This document shows positions 43,924 to 53,664 of a DNA stretch of 64,000 nt, one piece after another. The stretch comes from Alkaliphilus flagellatus (lineage in GTDB: Bacteria; Bacillota; Clostridia; Peptostreptococcales; Natronincolaceae). A program made the translations under genes and the position numbers. A model generated the notes under the pieces. The model did no database searches and was not told the origin of the DNA. It saw only the letters and a program-made list of their open reading frames with translations. The stretch lies in assembly GCF_018919215.1 (NCBI RefSeq), contig NZ_JAHLQK010000001.1, positions 995,146 through 1,059,145 on the forward strand. The letters are read 5' to 3'. Numbering within the stretch: position 1 is the first letter of the stretch; each line of letters starts with the position of its first letter.

Positions 43924-44328
43924 ATGTTAAATGAGTTTAAAAAATTTGCACTAAAAGGTAATGTTTTAGATTTAGCAGTTGGGGTTATTATTGGGGGAGC
44001 TTTTGGCAAAATTGTAACTTCCTTAGTAAACGATATTATTATGCCTATTCTAGGACTTATAATTGGAGGAGTTAATTTTACTGCTCTTGAATATGCTATT
44101 CCTATAGAAGGTAGAGAAGCAATAATAATTAAATATGGACAATTTATTCAAACTACCTTTGATTTTCTAGTTATCGCTTTTTCAATATTTATGTTTATAA
44201 AAGCTATTAGTTCCTTTAAGAAAAAGGAAGAAGTTGCACCACAAGCATCACCGAAACCATCAAAGGAAGAACTTTTATTAGAAGAAATAAGAGATATTTT
44301 AAAACAAGACAAGGTTGAAGCAAAATAG
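43924..44328 (+). CDS. mscL: Large-conductance mechanosensitive channel
   Basis: The 134 residues show the MscL pattern: [25 protein letters not shown] (first helix and gate), [15 protein letters not shown], a short periplasmic loop, the second helix [15 protein letters not shown], and a charged C-terminal bundle [13 protein letters not shown]. It opens under membrane tension to release solutes after osmotic downshock. AAAGAGGGGATTTTC precedes the ATG. Length is normal. Confidence 0.97.
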   Translation: MLNEFKKFALKGNVLDLAVGVIIGGAFGKIVTSLVNDIIMPILGLIIGGVNFTALEYAIPIEGREAIIIKYGQFIQTTFDFLVIAFSIFMFIKAISSFKKKEEVAPQASPKPSKEELLLEEIRDILKQDKVEAK

Positions 44329-44427
44329 AAAGTAAAAGCAAATACAAACTTTCACTAAATATTGAAAGGACTATCACTAATATCAAGAATAGTCCCTTTA
44401 AGCATTTATTGCTGTACTCATACAAAA

Positions 44428-44460
44428 AAACAGGATTACTTTCAAAAGTAATCCTGTTTA
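44428..44460. terminator. Bidirectional terminator between mscL and the CstA gene
   Basis: AAACAGGATTACTT (44428-44441) and AAGTAATCCTGTTT (44446-44459) form a perfect 14-bp stem with A/T flanks. It serves two convergent genes. Confidence 0.85.
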
Positions 44461-44474
44461 AATTATATACTATT

Positions 44475-45974
44475 TTAATCTAATGCATTTTGTAAAATTT
44501 GTTCTTCCTTATTGGAAGCTCTTTTAAAAATACCAACTGTATAAAGTATTACACAAATTGCACCTAATACATAAGAAATCATATAACTATCTGGACTAAG
44601 TCCAAACATAGAACCAATTCTGCCTTCTAAACCAAATCCTATAGGAGCATGGAAGATATAACTAGATATAACAAATGTATATAACATACCTGGTATTAAT
44701 GATATCCAATAGTTTCTCTTATGAATAGATAGGTAAACTGTAATCATTGCCAGTGCAAATATTCCAACTGTTTGGTTTGTCCAAGCAAAGTATCTCCATA
44801 GTATGTTAAATCCAGATGGATTTAATTTAGCATATACTAATATTAGAAGTGCTGGTACAAATATAACAGCAGTAACAGCGACTCTCTTTTTAGCATCACT
44901 TTGATCTATATTGAATTGCTCTGCAATCATAAGTCTTAGAGATCTAAATGCAGTATCTCCTGATGTTATAGGAAGTACTATAACTCCGATAATTGCAAAG
45001 ATTGCTCCTATACTTCCTAGAAATTCTTTTGAAATAAGACCTATCATTAGAGTTGCATTTGTATCAAGAGCTGTTCCTCTATTAAATAATATCATAGCTC
45101 CTGCAGCCCATACCATAGCGATAAATCCTTCTACTAACATCATGTTAAAGAATGTCATTTTTCCTTCTTTTTCAGTCTTAACAGTTCTAGAAAGTAGTGT
45201 TGCTTGACTTGCGTGGAATCCTGACATTATACCACAGGCAACTGTTATAAAGAATATAGGCATAAATGGAAGTTTAGAAGGATGTTGCGAGAATATGTTA
45301 GCATTTAAAGCCAAATTTGTAAGATTCGCTCCGCCATCCATTATTATTCCTGCAAAAACCCCAACAGCTGATAGTATAAGAATTCCACCAAACACAGGAT
45401 ACACCTTACCGATAATTGCATCTATTGGGAATAAGGTTGCAATTAGATAATAAACAAATATACAACCATATACTATCCATAATACATTATTTGAAGCAAC
45501 AGCTTCTTGACCTATTAACTCAGTAACTATTAAGTCTCCAGGTGTATAAACAAAAACGGATCCAACTAAAAGCATTAATACCCACATAATGATATTGTAT
45601 ACTTTATGAACTCCACCGCCTAAGTACTTATTTACCATCTTAGGCATTTGAGCTCCACCATTTCTCATAGAGATCATTCCAGAGAAATAATCATGCATAG
45701 AACCGGCAAGAACACATCCAAGAGGTATAGTTAAAAATGCTATAGGTCCAAATAAAATACCTTGGATAGGTCCTAGAATAGGTCCAGTACCTGCTATGTT
45801 TAATAATTCCACTAAGCTGTTTTTCCATGTCTTCATTGTTACATAGTCTATACCGTCGGCTTTAGTAACAGCTGGTGTAGGTCTATCATCAGGACCAAAA
45901 ACACTCTCACAGTATTTTCCATAAATAAGTCCGCCAATAATAAGTATTGCTAGTCCAATCAGAAAAGTTGTCAT
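44475..45974 (-). CDS. CstA/BtsT family transporter (carbon starvation protein)
   Basis: This 499-residue membrane protein has about 13-14 hydrophobic segments and CstA motifs: NIAGTGPILGPIQGILFGPI, GSMHDYFSGMISMRNGGAQM and SGFHASQATLLSRT. It is of the shorter form with 499 rather than ~700 residues. Family members BtsT and CstA import pyruvate or peptides. It lies next to a LytS/LytR-type two-component system, as E. coli btsT-type genes are controlled by BtsS/BtsR, so pyruvate is the likeliest substrate. TTAAGGAGGAGAAAA precedes the ATG. Confidence 0.9.
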   Translation of the reverse strand: MTTFLIGLAILIIGGLIYGKYCESVFGPDDRPTPAVTKADGIDYVTMKTWKNSLVELLNIAGTGPILGPIQGILFGPIAFLTIPLGCVLAGSMHDYFSGMISMRNGGAQMPKMVNKYLGGGVHKVYNIIMWVLMLLVGSVFVYTPGDLIVTELIGQEAVASNNVLWIVYGCIFVYYLIATLFPIDAIIGKVYPVFGGILILSAVGVFAGIIMDGGANLTNLALNANIFSQHPSKLPFMPIFFITVACGIMSGFHASQATLLSRTVKTEKEGKMTFFNMMLVEGFIAMVWAAGAMILFNRGTALDTNATLMIGLISKEFLGSIGAIFAIIGVIVLPITSGDTAFRSLRLMIAEQFNIDQSDAKKRVAVTAVIFVPALLILVYAKLNPSGFNILWRYFAWTNQTVGIFALAMITVYLSIHKRNYWISLIPGMLYTFVISSYIFHAPIGFGLEGRIGSMFGLSPDSYMISYVLGAICVILYTVGIFKRASNKEEQILQNALD

Positions 45975-46058
45975 TTTTTCTCCTCCTTAATTTATTAATT
46001 TTCCATTAATTATCATATAATTCTTTATTCTCAAAAAGTCAAAAAAAGTACCAAATAG

Positions 46059-46089
46059 CAAAAAACAGATCTGAAAGACCTGTTTTTTG
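46059..46089 (-). terminator. Terminator of the two-component operon
   Basis: CAAAAAACAG (46059-46068) pairs with CTGTTTTTTG (46080-46089). Read on the minus strand it lies 17 bases past the response regulator stop. Confidence 0.65.
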
Positions 46090-46105
46090 TGTCGAAAGGC
46101 TAGTA

Positions 46106-46846
46106 TTAAATTCCTAATATTTGTTTAAATAGCTTTACTTGATTTCTACTTATTGGTATTTCCTCATTAAGTCCTTCTACAATTGCTACATAGGAGCCGT
46201 TGAACCATGGTGAAATTTCCTTTATCTTATTAAGATTAACTAAATAACTTCTATGGGTTCTAAAAAAACCTTTTTCACTAAGTTTTTCTTCTAGTTCTTG
46301 TAGAGAACTACTAGAGGAAAAAATTTCTTTATCTGTTTTTATAAATATACTTCTATCCTCTGTATATATTAGAAGAATGTCCTCTACATCTATTAAAAGT
46401 AACTTGTCATTCTTTAGTACAGGAAGCTTATTGAGAGAAATATTGTTTGTCGATACTTTATGATTATTTGTATGATTGTTTTCTATTAGATATCTTGCCT
46501 TAGAAACCGCCTTTAAAACCCTTTCTTCTTCGTAGGGCTTTAATATATAGTCAATGGCATCTACATCAAAGGCTTCGATAGCATATTGGTCATAGGCGGT
46601 AGTAAAAATGATTTTACATTCAATATTTAGTTTATTAATTTCTTTGCTAAGTTGAACTCCGTCAATATCAGGCATCCTTACATCAACAAAAACTAAATCA
46701 GGCCTTAATTTTTTTACTAGGTCTAATCCTTCAATACCACAATCAGCCTTTCCAACAATATCTATATAAGGAATTTTAGATAATAAAAATGCTAATTCTT
46801 CAATTGATAGATATTCATCATCAATTATTACAGCTCTTATATTCAA
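46106..46846 (-). CDS. LytTR-family response regulator
   Basis: The 246-residue protein has an N-terminal receiver domain (VFVDVRMPDIDGVQLSKEIN, phospho-acceptor Asp near residue 55; TAYDQYAIEAFDVDAIDYIL). A C-terminal LytTR DNA-binding domain follows (FFRTHRSYLVNLNKIKEISP). It pairs with the kinase gene immediately upstream, 2 bases away. Its likely targets are the CstA-type transporter gene downstream and possibly its own operon. Confidence 0.93.
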   Translation of the reverse strand: MNIRAVIIDDEYLSIEELAFLLSKIPYIDIVGKADCGIEGLDLVKKLRPDLVFVDVRMPDIDGVQLSKEINKLNIECKIIFTTAYDQYAIEAFDVDAIDYILKPYEEERVLKAVSKARYLIENNHTNNHKVSTNNISLNKLPVLKNDKLLLIDVEDILLIYTEDRSIFIKTDKEIFSSSSSLQELEEKLSEKGFFRTHRSYLVNLNKIKEISPWFNGSYVAIVEGLNEEIPISRNQVKLFKQILGI

Positions 46847-46848
46847 TA

Positions 46849-48519
46849 TTAAGCACTCCTTTTTGGAATATTAACTAAAACTTTAGTGCCTAAGCTTTTC
46901 TTACTTTCAATTTTTAGCCCATAATCACTTCCATATATAGATTTAAGCCTCTTATCTATATTGTTTATTCCTATTCCATGATTAGTTGGTTTTTCAAAGG
47001 GTCGGTCAAATCCAACACCATTGTCTTCAATTTTTATATTATAGCAATCCCCACCATCCTTTACAGCTATAGCAATTGTTCCCCCTTCTTTTTTAGGGTA
47101 TATACCGTGTTTCACAGCATTTTCTACTAATGGTTGTAGTATTAGGTGCGGAATTTGAAAGTTATCAGTATTTATATCATAGACTACTTTTAATTTATCT
47201 CCAAACCTCGCCTGTTCAATTTCTAAATAGGCTTCTACATGTTTTATTTCATTATCTATATCTACTATATCGTTGTTTTCTTTAAAGCCTTCTCTTAGGA
47301 AGTTGCCTAGATTTATTAATAACTTTCTAGCAATTTCGGGATTTATTCTACACATAGATACTATAGTGTTTAATGCATTAAAAAGAAAATGAGGATTAAT
47401 TTGGGCTTGCAATGCTTTTAATTCGGCTTTAGATAAAAGCTTAGCATTATAATCTATCTCTGCAAGTTCAATTTGAGTTGAAAAAAGTTTAGCTAATCCT
47501 TCCGCCAATTGTACATCTACATCTGAAATCCCATTTTCTTTAGTTTTATATATTTTTAATACTCCTATAACTCGATCTTTCTTAGCTAAAGGAACAATAA
47601 TAGCGGATTTAAGTTTACAGGATTTATTTTGGCATCCAATTTTGTTATGATTCTCTACAATAATAGATTTTTCAGTTTCAAGTACTGTTTTAGTAGCAGA
47701 GGTCTTTATCATTTCCCCAGGTAAATGATGGTCTGAGCCAATACCAACGTGGGCAAGGATTTCGGATCCCTCCGTAATTGCTACTGCATCTACCTTGGCT
47801 ATTGAATATATTATATTGCAAGTTGCTAAAGCAGTTTCTCTGTTAATACCATTTCTTAATATTGGTAGGGTTTTGTCTGCAATTTTTAGAGCTAATTCCG
47901 ATTGTGCTGCGGCTTCCCTTTGTTGTTCCTTATAAATACTTTCCAACAGTATGATAAACAATGCAACCCCTACAGAGTTTACTAAGGTCATAGGGATAGC
48001 TATTTTTCCTACTAGCTTAATGGCTGAAGCATAGGGTTTAACTACAATGGCTACAATGCTCATCTGTAGTATTTCTGCTACTACAGTAATATAAAATCCT
48101 AGTAACCACTTTCTTTTTACTTTGTTCTTGTACTTATATGCAATACTTCCAATTATACCTTCACAAATGGTAGATAACATACATGCAAAGGCTGTAAAAC
48201 CTCCAATGTCAATGGCCCATCTATGGATACCTGCAATAAGTCCAGAGCCAATACCTACAACTGGGCCTCCCAATAATCCTGCTACTACAACCCCTATTGC
48301 TCTAGAATTGGCAATAGCACCATCTATAGGAAATCCATAGTAGGTGCCAAAAATACCAAAAAGTCCAAATATTATAGTTAAAAATATTTTATTGTAAAAA
48401 GTATTTTGTTTATTTAAAACTAAGTTTTTAAATGAATTAGTTTTTGATAATAGAAATGTTATAACAAACATTAGAGAAAGACTATTTACAAGATCTAATG
48501 CAATTTTGAATATCTCCAT
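46849..48519 (-). CDS. LytS/BtsS-type sensor histidine kinase
   Basis: The 556 residues comprise an N-terminal 5TMR-LYT membrane sensor (about 1-190, with FPIDGAIANSRAIGVVVAGLLG), a GAF-like domain (about 215-345), then a histidine kinase region. The kinase region has the phospho-acceptor histidine in QINPHFLFNALNT (about 372), N-box LILQPLVENAVKHG and G-box IEDNGVGF. Such kinases sense extracellular pyruvate or envelope state. The gene is divergent from the methyltransferase gene at 48710; the 190-base gap holds both promoters, none of which I can place firmly. Confidence 0.93.
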   Translation of the reverse strand: MEIFKIALDLVNSLSLMFVITFLLSKTNSFKNLVLNKQNTFYNKIFLTIIFGLFGIFGTYYGFPIDGAIANSRAIGVVVAGLLGGPVVGIGSGLIAGIHRWAIDIGGFTAFACMLSTICEGIIGSIAYKYKNKVKRKWLLGFYITVVAEILQMSIVAIVVKPYASAIKLVGKIAIPMTLVNSVGVALFIILLESIYKEQQREAAAQSELALKIADKTLPILRNGINRETALATCNIIYSIAKVDAVAITEGSEILAHVGIGSDHHLPGEMIKTSATKTVLETEKSIIVENHNKIGCQNKSCKLKSAIIVPLAKKDRVIGVLKIYKTKENGISDVDVQLAEGLAKLFSTQIELAEIDYNAKLLSKAELKALQAQINPHFLFNALNTIVSMCRINPEIARKLLINLGNFLREGFKENNDIVDIDNEIKHVEAYLEIEQARFGDKLKVVYDINTDNFQIPHLILQPLVENAVKHGIYPKKEGGTIAIAVKDGGDCYNIKIEDNGVGFDRPFEKPTNHGIGINNIDKRLKSIYGSDYGLKIESKKSLGTKVLVNIPKRSA

Positions 48520-48709
48520 AACTTCGCCTCCAATATTAGCATAGATTAAGTTAATTTTAGCACATTATCAATATTGCGGGCAATAACCGAAGATAAAAAA
48601 GGATTTAAGCTAAGTTTGTAGAATTTTATAATTATTATATTAGAAAGGATTGCCCCATGGTATTGAAGGAATATATATTAAAATATATAAGTAATAAGGA
48701 GAAATATAG

Positions 48710-51700
48710 ATGGATAAAACAGCAATTAAAAATTTTGCTCTTAAGGCAAGACATAAATTGACTGAAGGCATTATTGCAAAAATCTATGATCTTGGCATTA
48801 CAAAGAATTATATATTAGAGATGGAATATTTAGAAGACGGCTTTAAAGTAAAGGGCGGAAAAGATAGTAAAACTTTTAAAAAATATGAAATAAAACAAAG
48901 GAGCAACTTGATTAGTAAAATTAAAGAAAATGGATTTGAACAATTGATTGAGGATGTTGCATATATTTGGTTTATTCGATTAATAGCTATTAGGTTTATG
49001 GAAGTAAATGATTATATATCCTTTAATTTTAAAAAGGATGAGTTTGATAAATATACTTTCATTAATATATGTAATGAGTTAGCAGAACAAATGCCTACAA
49101 TTTTTGAAAAGATTGAGGATTATATTGAGTTATTATTCCCTGATAATATTTTTTACAAATCCACTATTATTATAGATTTATTACAAGATATAGAAGAATT
49201 CTATTGGAGTATTGGATTAAGTTGTGACGGACAGAAACTAGAAGTAGAAAAAGGTGACTGTGGTATAGAAATAATAGGATGGCTCCATCAGTACTACTTT
49301 TCAATAAGTAAAGAAGAGGTATTTTCAGATCTTAAAAAGAAAAAGCTAATAAAACAAAATATTCCTGTTGCTACACAAATATTTACACCAAAATGGATTG
49401 TTAAATACATGGTAGAAAATTCCCTAGGGAAGCTCTGGCTAGAATCCTATCCAAATGAAGTGTTAAGAAAAAAATGGGAGTACTTTATAGAAGATGTAGA
49501 TGTTAATCTAAGAAATGATAAACTCCTAAAAAAATGTATAAGTTCAGACCTAGATCCTGAAAAAATAATGGTGCTTGATCCTGCAATGGGGAGCGGACAT
49601 ATTTTAGTATATGCCTTTGATGTTTTTTATGATATTTACTCCAGTTTAGGTTATTCAAAAGAAGAAATTCCAATACTTATATTGGAGAAAAATCTTTATG
49701 GACTAGATGTAGATGACAGAGTTGGAAAATTAGCAGCATTTGCACTTTTAATGAAAGCAAGAAGTAAAAATGAAAATATTTTTAAATATCAACCGAGGTT
49801 AAACTTGGCAACTGTTCAAGAAAGTAACGAAATTTCTAAAGAGACAATAGATTTTTTCATAAGCACAGAGGTATCTAATTTAAAAAATCAAGTTTCTAGG
49901 GATGCTGTGGAGTATTTAGTTAATACTTTCCAAGATGCTAAAGAGTATGGGGCATTACTTGATATAAAATCTATTGACTTTGAGTCCTTAGAAAGGAAAA
50001 TCGAAGAAATCAGAAGGTTACCCGCCTCAGATCTATTTCAGTTTCAACACAGACAAATTATATTAGAGAAATTACCTCTTTTGATTAAGCAGGGAAAGAT
50101 TATGAGCCGAAAGTATGATGTAGTTGTGGCAAATCCTCCCTACAGTGGACTAAGGAAGTTTAATAATATACTGAAAAGATTTGTAGAAGAGCACTATTGG
50201 GACTATAAATATGATTTATTTTCCGTATTTATGGTGAGGAATATGAGTTTTACAAAGGATAATGGCCTTGCTGGTTTCATGACTCCAAATGTATGGCAAT
50301 TTATTTCATCCTATGAGAATTTAAGAAAGGATATAATTAACAACTATCAGTTACTAAGCTTGATCCAATTAGAGGATGATGGATTTAAAGATGCATCAGT
50401 ATCTATTAGTACTTTTGTAATTAGAAAATGTAATGTAGGGACTAAATCTACATTTATTAAATTAGTTGATAGAGAAGGAGAGCAAGATAAAAAAGTAGAA
50501 GGTAAAGTGTTAAAGAACAGTGAGAATAAGTTTATTATAAATCAAAATATTTTCAAAAGAATACCAGGTTGTAAAATAGCATTCTGGATTGGAGAAAATA
50601 CGATTAAGACCTTTGAAAATGGCAAAAAATTAGATGAAGTAGGAAGACCTAGACAGGGTATGGCTACTTCAGATAATAATAGGTTTTTAAGATATTGGTA
50701 TGAGGTAGATATGGAGAAAATATGGTTTTCTAATACAAGTTCTAATATCCTAAACTATAAATGGGTTCCATATAATAAAGGTGGAGGATATAGAAAGTGG
50801 TATGGCAATAATTATTTTGTTATAAACTGGGAAAATGATGGTTATGAAATTAAGGAGTACGCGGAAAATTTATATGGTAACTATACTAGAACAATAAAAA
50901 ACGAAGAATTTTATTTCAAAGAAGGAATAACCTATACCTTTATTGGAAAGGATATTGGACCTAGGCTTTCACCGAAGGGCTTTATTTTCGATGTTGCTGG
51001 ATCTATGATATTTGTTGAAAAAAGCAAGCTTTATTACATTTTAGGTTTGGTTGCTTCTAAATTATCAAATCATTATATGAAGTTCTTAAACCCTAGTCTC
51101 AATATACAAGTTGGAGATATAAAAAATATACCAATAATTGAACCAGCAGATAATGATATATATGGAGATATTGATAATTTAGTTATTGAAAATATTAATA
51201 TTTCAAAAAATGACTGGGATTCCTTTGAAACCTCATGGGATTTTAAAAAACACCCGATATTACATTATAAGTTAAAAGCTAAAACAATTAAGGAAGCCTA
51301 TAAAAATTGGGCAGATTTTACAGAATATCAATTTAATAGATTAAAGCAAAATGAAGAAAAGTTAAATAGCATATTTATTAATATTTATGGAATACAAGAA
51401 GAGCTTACTCCTGAAGTTGAAGATGAAAATATAACAATTAAAAGAGCTAAGGAAGAAAGAGATATTAAATCCTTTATTTCATATGGGATAGGTTGCATGT
51501 TTGGGAGATATTCTCTAGATGAGGAAGGTCTTATTTATGCTGGTGGAAATTTTGGGTATAAATTTAAATTTCAAGATGGGGATTGGAGAGTAAATACTAA
51601 GAGCGGATGGAAAAAATCTTCTATTAATATTGTAACAGATAATATGATCCCTATTACGGGGAACAAATATTCTAAAGATGATATAGTAAGTAGATTTATT

Positions 51701-52015
51701 GAGTTTGTAAAAATCACCTTTGGAGAAGAGACATTAGAGGAAAACTTAAATTATGTTGCTACAGTTTTATATGAAGAAACAAATGAAACTGCAAATGAAA
51801 AATTAAGACGTTACTTTCTTAAGGACTTCTTTTTAGATCATGTAAAGATATATCAAAAAAGACCAATTTATTGGATGTTAGATTGTAATAAAGAAGCAGA
51901 CTCTAAATTTTTAATATATATGCATAGACATAAAGAATCAATTATTGATAAAATAAAAAATATAAATTTAGATGATGGAGTGAGAGTAAATTACGAAAAA
52001 ATTATTAACGGTTAA
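48710..52015 (+). CDS. PglX-like (BREX type 1) adenine-specific DNA methyltransferase, solitary
   Basis: The 1101-residue protein opens MDKTAIKNFALKARHKLTEG, the usual N-terminus of BREX-1 PglX. SAM-binding motif I (LDPAMGSGHILVYAFD, near 290) and the N6-adenine catalytic motif NPPY (near 475) follow, then a ~500-residue target-recognition and C-terminal region. In BREX it methylates the host and takes part in phage defence with BrxA, BrxB, BrxC, PglZ and BrxL, none of which is nearby. It may be an orphan methylase or a stand-alone type IIG-like enzyme. No nuclease motif was evident. AAGGAGAAATATAG precedes the ATG. GC content matches its surroundings. Confidence 0.88.
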   Translation: MDKTAIKNFALKARHKLTEGIIAKIYDLGITKNYILEMEYLEDGFKVKGGKDSKTFKKYEIKQRSNLISKIKENGFEQLIEDVAYIWFIRLIAIRFMEVNDYISFNFKKDEFDKYTFINICNELAEQMPTIFEKIEDYIELLFPDNIFYKSTIIIDLLQDIEEFYWSIGLSCDGQKLEVEKGDCGIEIIGWLHQYYFSISKEEVFSDLKKKKLIKQNIPVATQIFTPKWIVKYMVENSLGKLWLESYPNEVLRKKWEYFIEDVDVNLRNDKLLKKCISSDLDPEKIMVLDPAMGSGHILVYAFDVFYDIYSSLGYSKEEIPILILEKNLYGLDVDDRVGKLAAFALLMKARSKNENIFKYQPRLNLATVQESNEISKETIDFFISTEVSNLKNQVSRDAVEYLVNTFQDAKEYGALLDIKSIDFESLERKIEEIRRLPASDLFQFQHRQIILEKLPLLIKQGKIMSRKYDVVVANPPYSGLRKFNNILKRFVEEHYWDYKYDLFSVFMVRNMSFTKDNGLAGFMTPNVWQFISSYENLRKDIINNYQLLSLIQLEDDGFKDASVSISTFVIRKCNVGTKSTFIKLVDREGEQDKKVEGKVLKNSENKFIINQNIFKRIPGCKIAFWIGENTIKTFENGKKLDEVGRPRQGMATSDNNRFLRYWYEVDMEKIWFSNTSSNILNYKWVPYNKGGGYRKWYGNNYFVINWENDGYEIKEYAENLYGNYTRTIKNEEFYFKEGITYTFIGKDIGPRLSPKGFIFDVAGSMIFVEKSKLYYILGLVASKLSNHYMKFLNPSLNIQVGDIKNIPIIEPADNDIYGDIDNLVIENINISKNDWDSFETSWDFKKHPILHYKLKAKTIKEAYKNWADFTEYQFNRLKQNEEKLNSIFINIYGIQEELTPEVEDENITIKRAKEERDIKSFISYGIGCMFGRYSLDEEGLIYAGGNFGYKFKFQDGDWRVNTKSGWKKSSINIVTDNMIPITGNKYSKDDIVSRFIEFVKITFGEETLEENLNYVATVLYEETNETANEKLRRYFLKDFFLDHVKIYQKRPIYWMLDCNKEADSKFLIYMHRHKESIIDKIKNINLDDGVRVNYEKIING

Positions 52016-52193
52016 TGTTAAAAATACTTTGGTCAGGCTCAAAGTTAATAACAAACTCCAAGGTAGTAGTTGGATTAATAAAAGTACAATATAAATATTT
52101 TAAAAAATATATTATTGAATTATAGATTTTAAAATAAAAGCAATAATAGAAATAAGATTATTAAGCTTAAATTTAATTAAGAAGGTGATAGCT

Positions 52194-52709
52194 TTGAAAT
52201 TAATAAGAAACCACTTACTTGTATTGATAATTGTAATTAGTGTTATAGTTATTATGATGACAGGATGTACAGGGAAACAAGGGGATAATAATTCATTAAA
52301 ACAAGAGGATATAGGCCTAGCTGATTCGATTATTAATGAAGAAATGAAAAAACAGGATAGTTTTACATTAATACAATTAAGAGATCTATTGGACAAGTCT
52401 ACTAGTATTGAAGTTAAAAATCTTGACAATCAAATTATAGGCAAAATAAGTACTAGAGAAAAGATTAATAAAGTAGTAGAGGATATATTTGCACATAGTA
52501 CCATAGATAATTATGAACATTCCTCTGAAGGAAATGTAGTTGCCACAGTAAGCTTTTATCCTGCATCAAGTGAACCTATTTATGGGTTAATAAAAGATAA
52601 GTTTATTTATATAGAAGGCTACTACTTTACTTCAAAAAACAATAGCATACAGAAGATAGTTGACTATTTTCAGGCAAATACAGAAGAAGAACCTATAGTT
52701 GGAGACTAA
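52194..52709 (+). CDS. Hypothetical lipoprotein
   Basis: The 171 residues start with a lipoprotein signal (IVISVIVIMMTGC). The rest is a soluble domain (SIEVKNLDNQIIGKISTREK ... NVVATVSFYPASSEPIYGLI) with no catalytic motif that I recognise. AAGGTGATAGC precedes the TTG at 52194, preferred over the GTG that lies within the site. Bases 52016-52193 hold no clear element. It is probably a cell-surface protein of unknown role. Confidence 0.75.
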   Translation: MKLIRNHLLVLIIVISVIVIMMTGCTGKQGDNNSLKQEDIGLADSIINEEMKKQDSFTLIQLRDLLDKSTSIEVKNLDNQIIGKISTREKINKVVEDIFAHSTIDNYEHSSEGNVVATVSFYPASSEPIYGLIKDKFIYIEGYYFTSKNNSIQKIVDYFQANTEEEPIVGD

Positions 52710-52744
52710 TAGGTTCTTCTTTTTTGCGTGGTATCCGACGAGTG

Positions 52745-53356
52745 TTATTTCAATGTATCTAAAAAACCTTTTAATATTTTAGCAGTAATTCCCCATATGG
52801 TATGATCTTTGTACTTATAAAAATAAACTGGGTATATACCTGACTTCCAATCATATGCTTTTCCATTTTGCACTAACTGGAATGGAAAATTGTCTATGGG
52901 CTCAGTATGGATTGTCATGTTACTTACTTGAGGCTCTTGTTTTAACAACTCCTTTATAGGTACAGAAAATATAGAAGAAACTTCATCCTTGTTATATTCA
53001 ATAGAATTAAATTGAACATCATTAAGAATTCCACAAAATGAATATATAGCCATATTAAATGGAGTTACTAAGTAATCTAGCTCACCTAAAATTTCAATAT
53101 TGTCTTTAGAAATATTTAGTTCTTCAGATGTTTCTCGTATAGCGCAACTGAATGCATCTTCATTATCTTCTAATCTACCCCCTGGAAAACATATTTCACC
53201 TGGCTGGGTATTAAGCGAAAAGGATCGAACTTGGAAAAGAATATGGTAGTCTCCATCTACTTTAATTATTGGAACAATAACTGCAGATTCATAAATAATA
53301 TCTAGAATAACAGGTTTCTTGTTTTTTATTGTTTCTTTAATCAATTTAATATCCAT
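52745..53356 (-). CDS. Nudix hydrolase, CoA pyrophosphatase-like (YeaB/NUDT7 type)
   Basis: The 203 residues contain a full Nudix box at 59-81 (GGRLEDNEDAFSCAIRETSEEL) preceded by FQVRSFSLNTQPGEICFPGG. The LNTQPGEICFPGG stretch is the CoA-pyrophosphatase (UPF0035) signature. It would hydrolyse CoA or related nucleotide diphosphates to the 4'-phosphopantetheine and adenosine bisphosphate. The gene is single and minus-strand; an AACAGGAGGAGCATTTC site precedes the ATG. The 308 bases between it and 53665 contain nothing I can identify beyond AT-rich sequence. Confidence 0.88.
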   Translation of the reverse strand: MDIKLIKETIKNKKPVILDIIYESAVIVPIIKVDGDYHILFQVRSFSLNTQPGEICFPGGRLEDNEDAFSCAIRETSEELNISKDNIEILGELDYLVTPFNMAIYSFCGILNDVQFNSIEYNKDEVSSIFSVPIKELLKQEPQVSNMTIHTEPIDNFPFQLVQNGKAYDWKSGIYPVYFYKYKDHTIWGITAKILKGFLDTLK

Positions 53357-53664
53357 AGTATGAAATGCTCCTCCTGTTAATATTCGTTGTATTCTATTAT
53401 ATTATATCATTATTTTCTAGGGATGGATTGTAATCCTTCTAGTTTTATGACCTATAGAAAAGTATAAATCTTATTAAATATACATTTTGTAGAATGTGTT
53501 TAAATAAAGGCTTGGATCATATTGTAAGAATAGGTTAAGTTAATATGCATATCTATAGATTAAGAAATATATAAGATTTAGAAAATATTAGCAGGATAAA
53601 TACAGAATATATAGAATATAGTATAAAATTCTAAATAGTCCAAAAGACCTAGGAGGTAACAAAT

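Noticed and set aside
48710..52015. Complete BREX or type I restriction system
   Set aside because: Only the methyltransferase is present; the neighbours are a sensor kinase and a lipoprotein gene.
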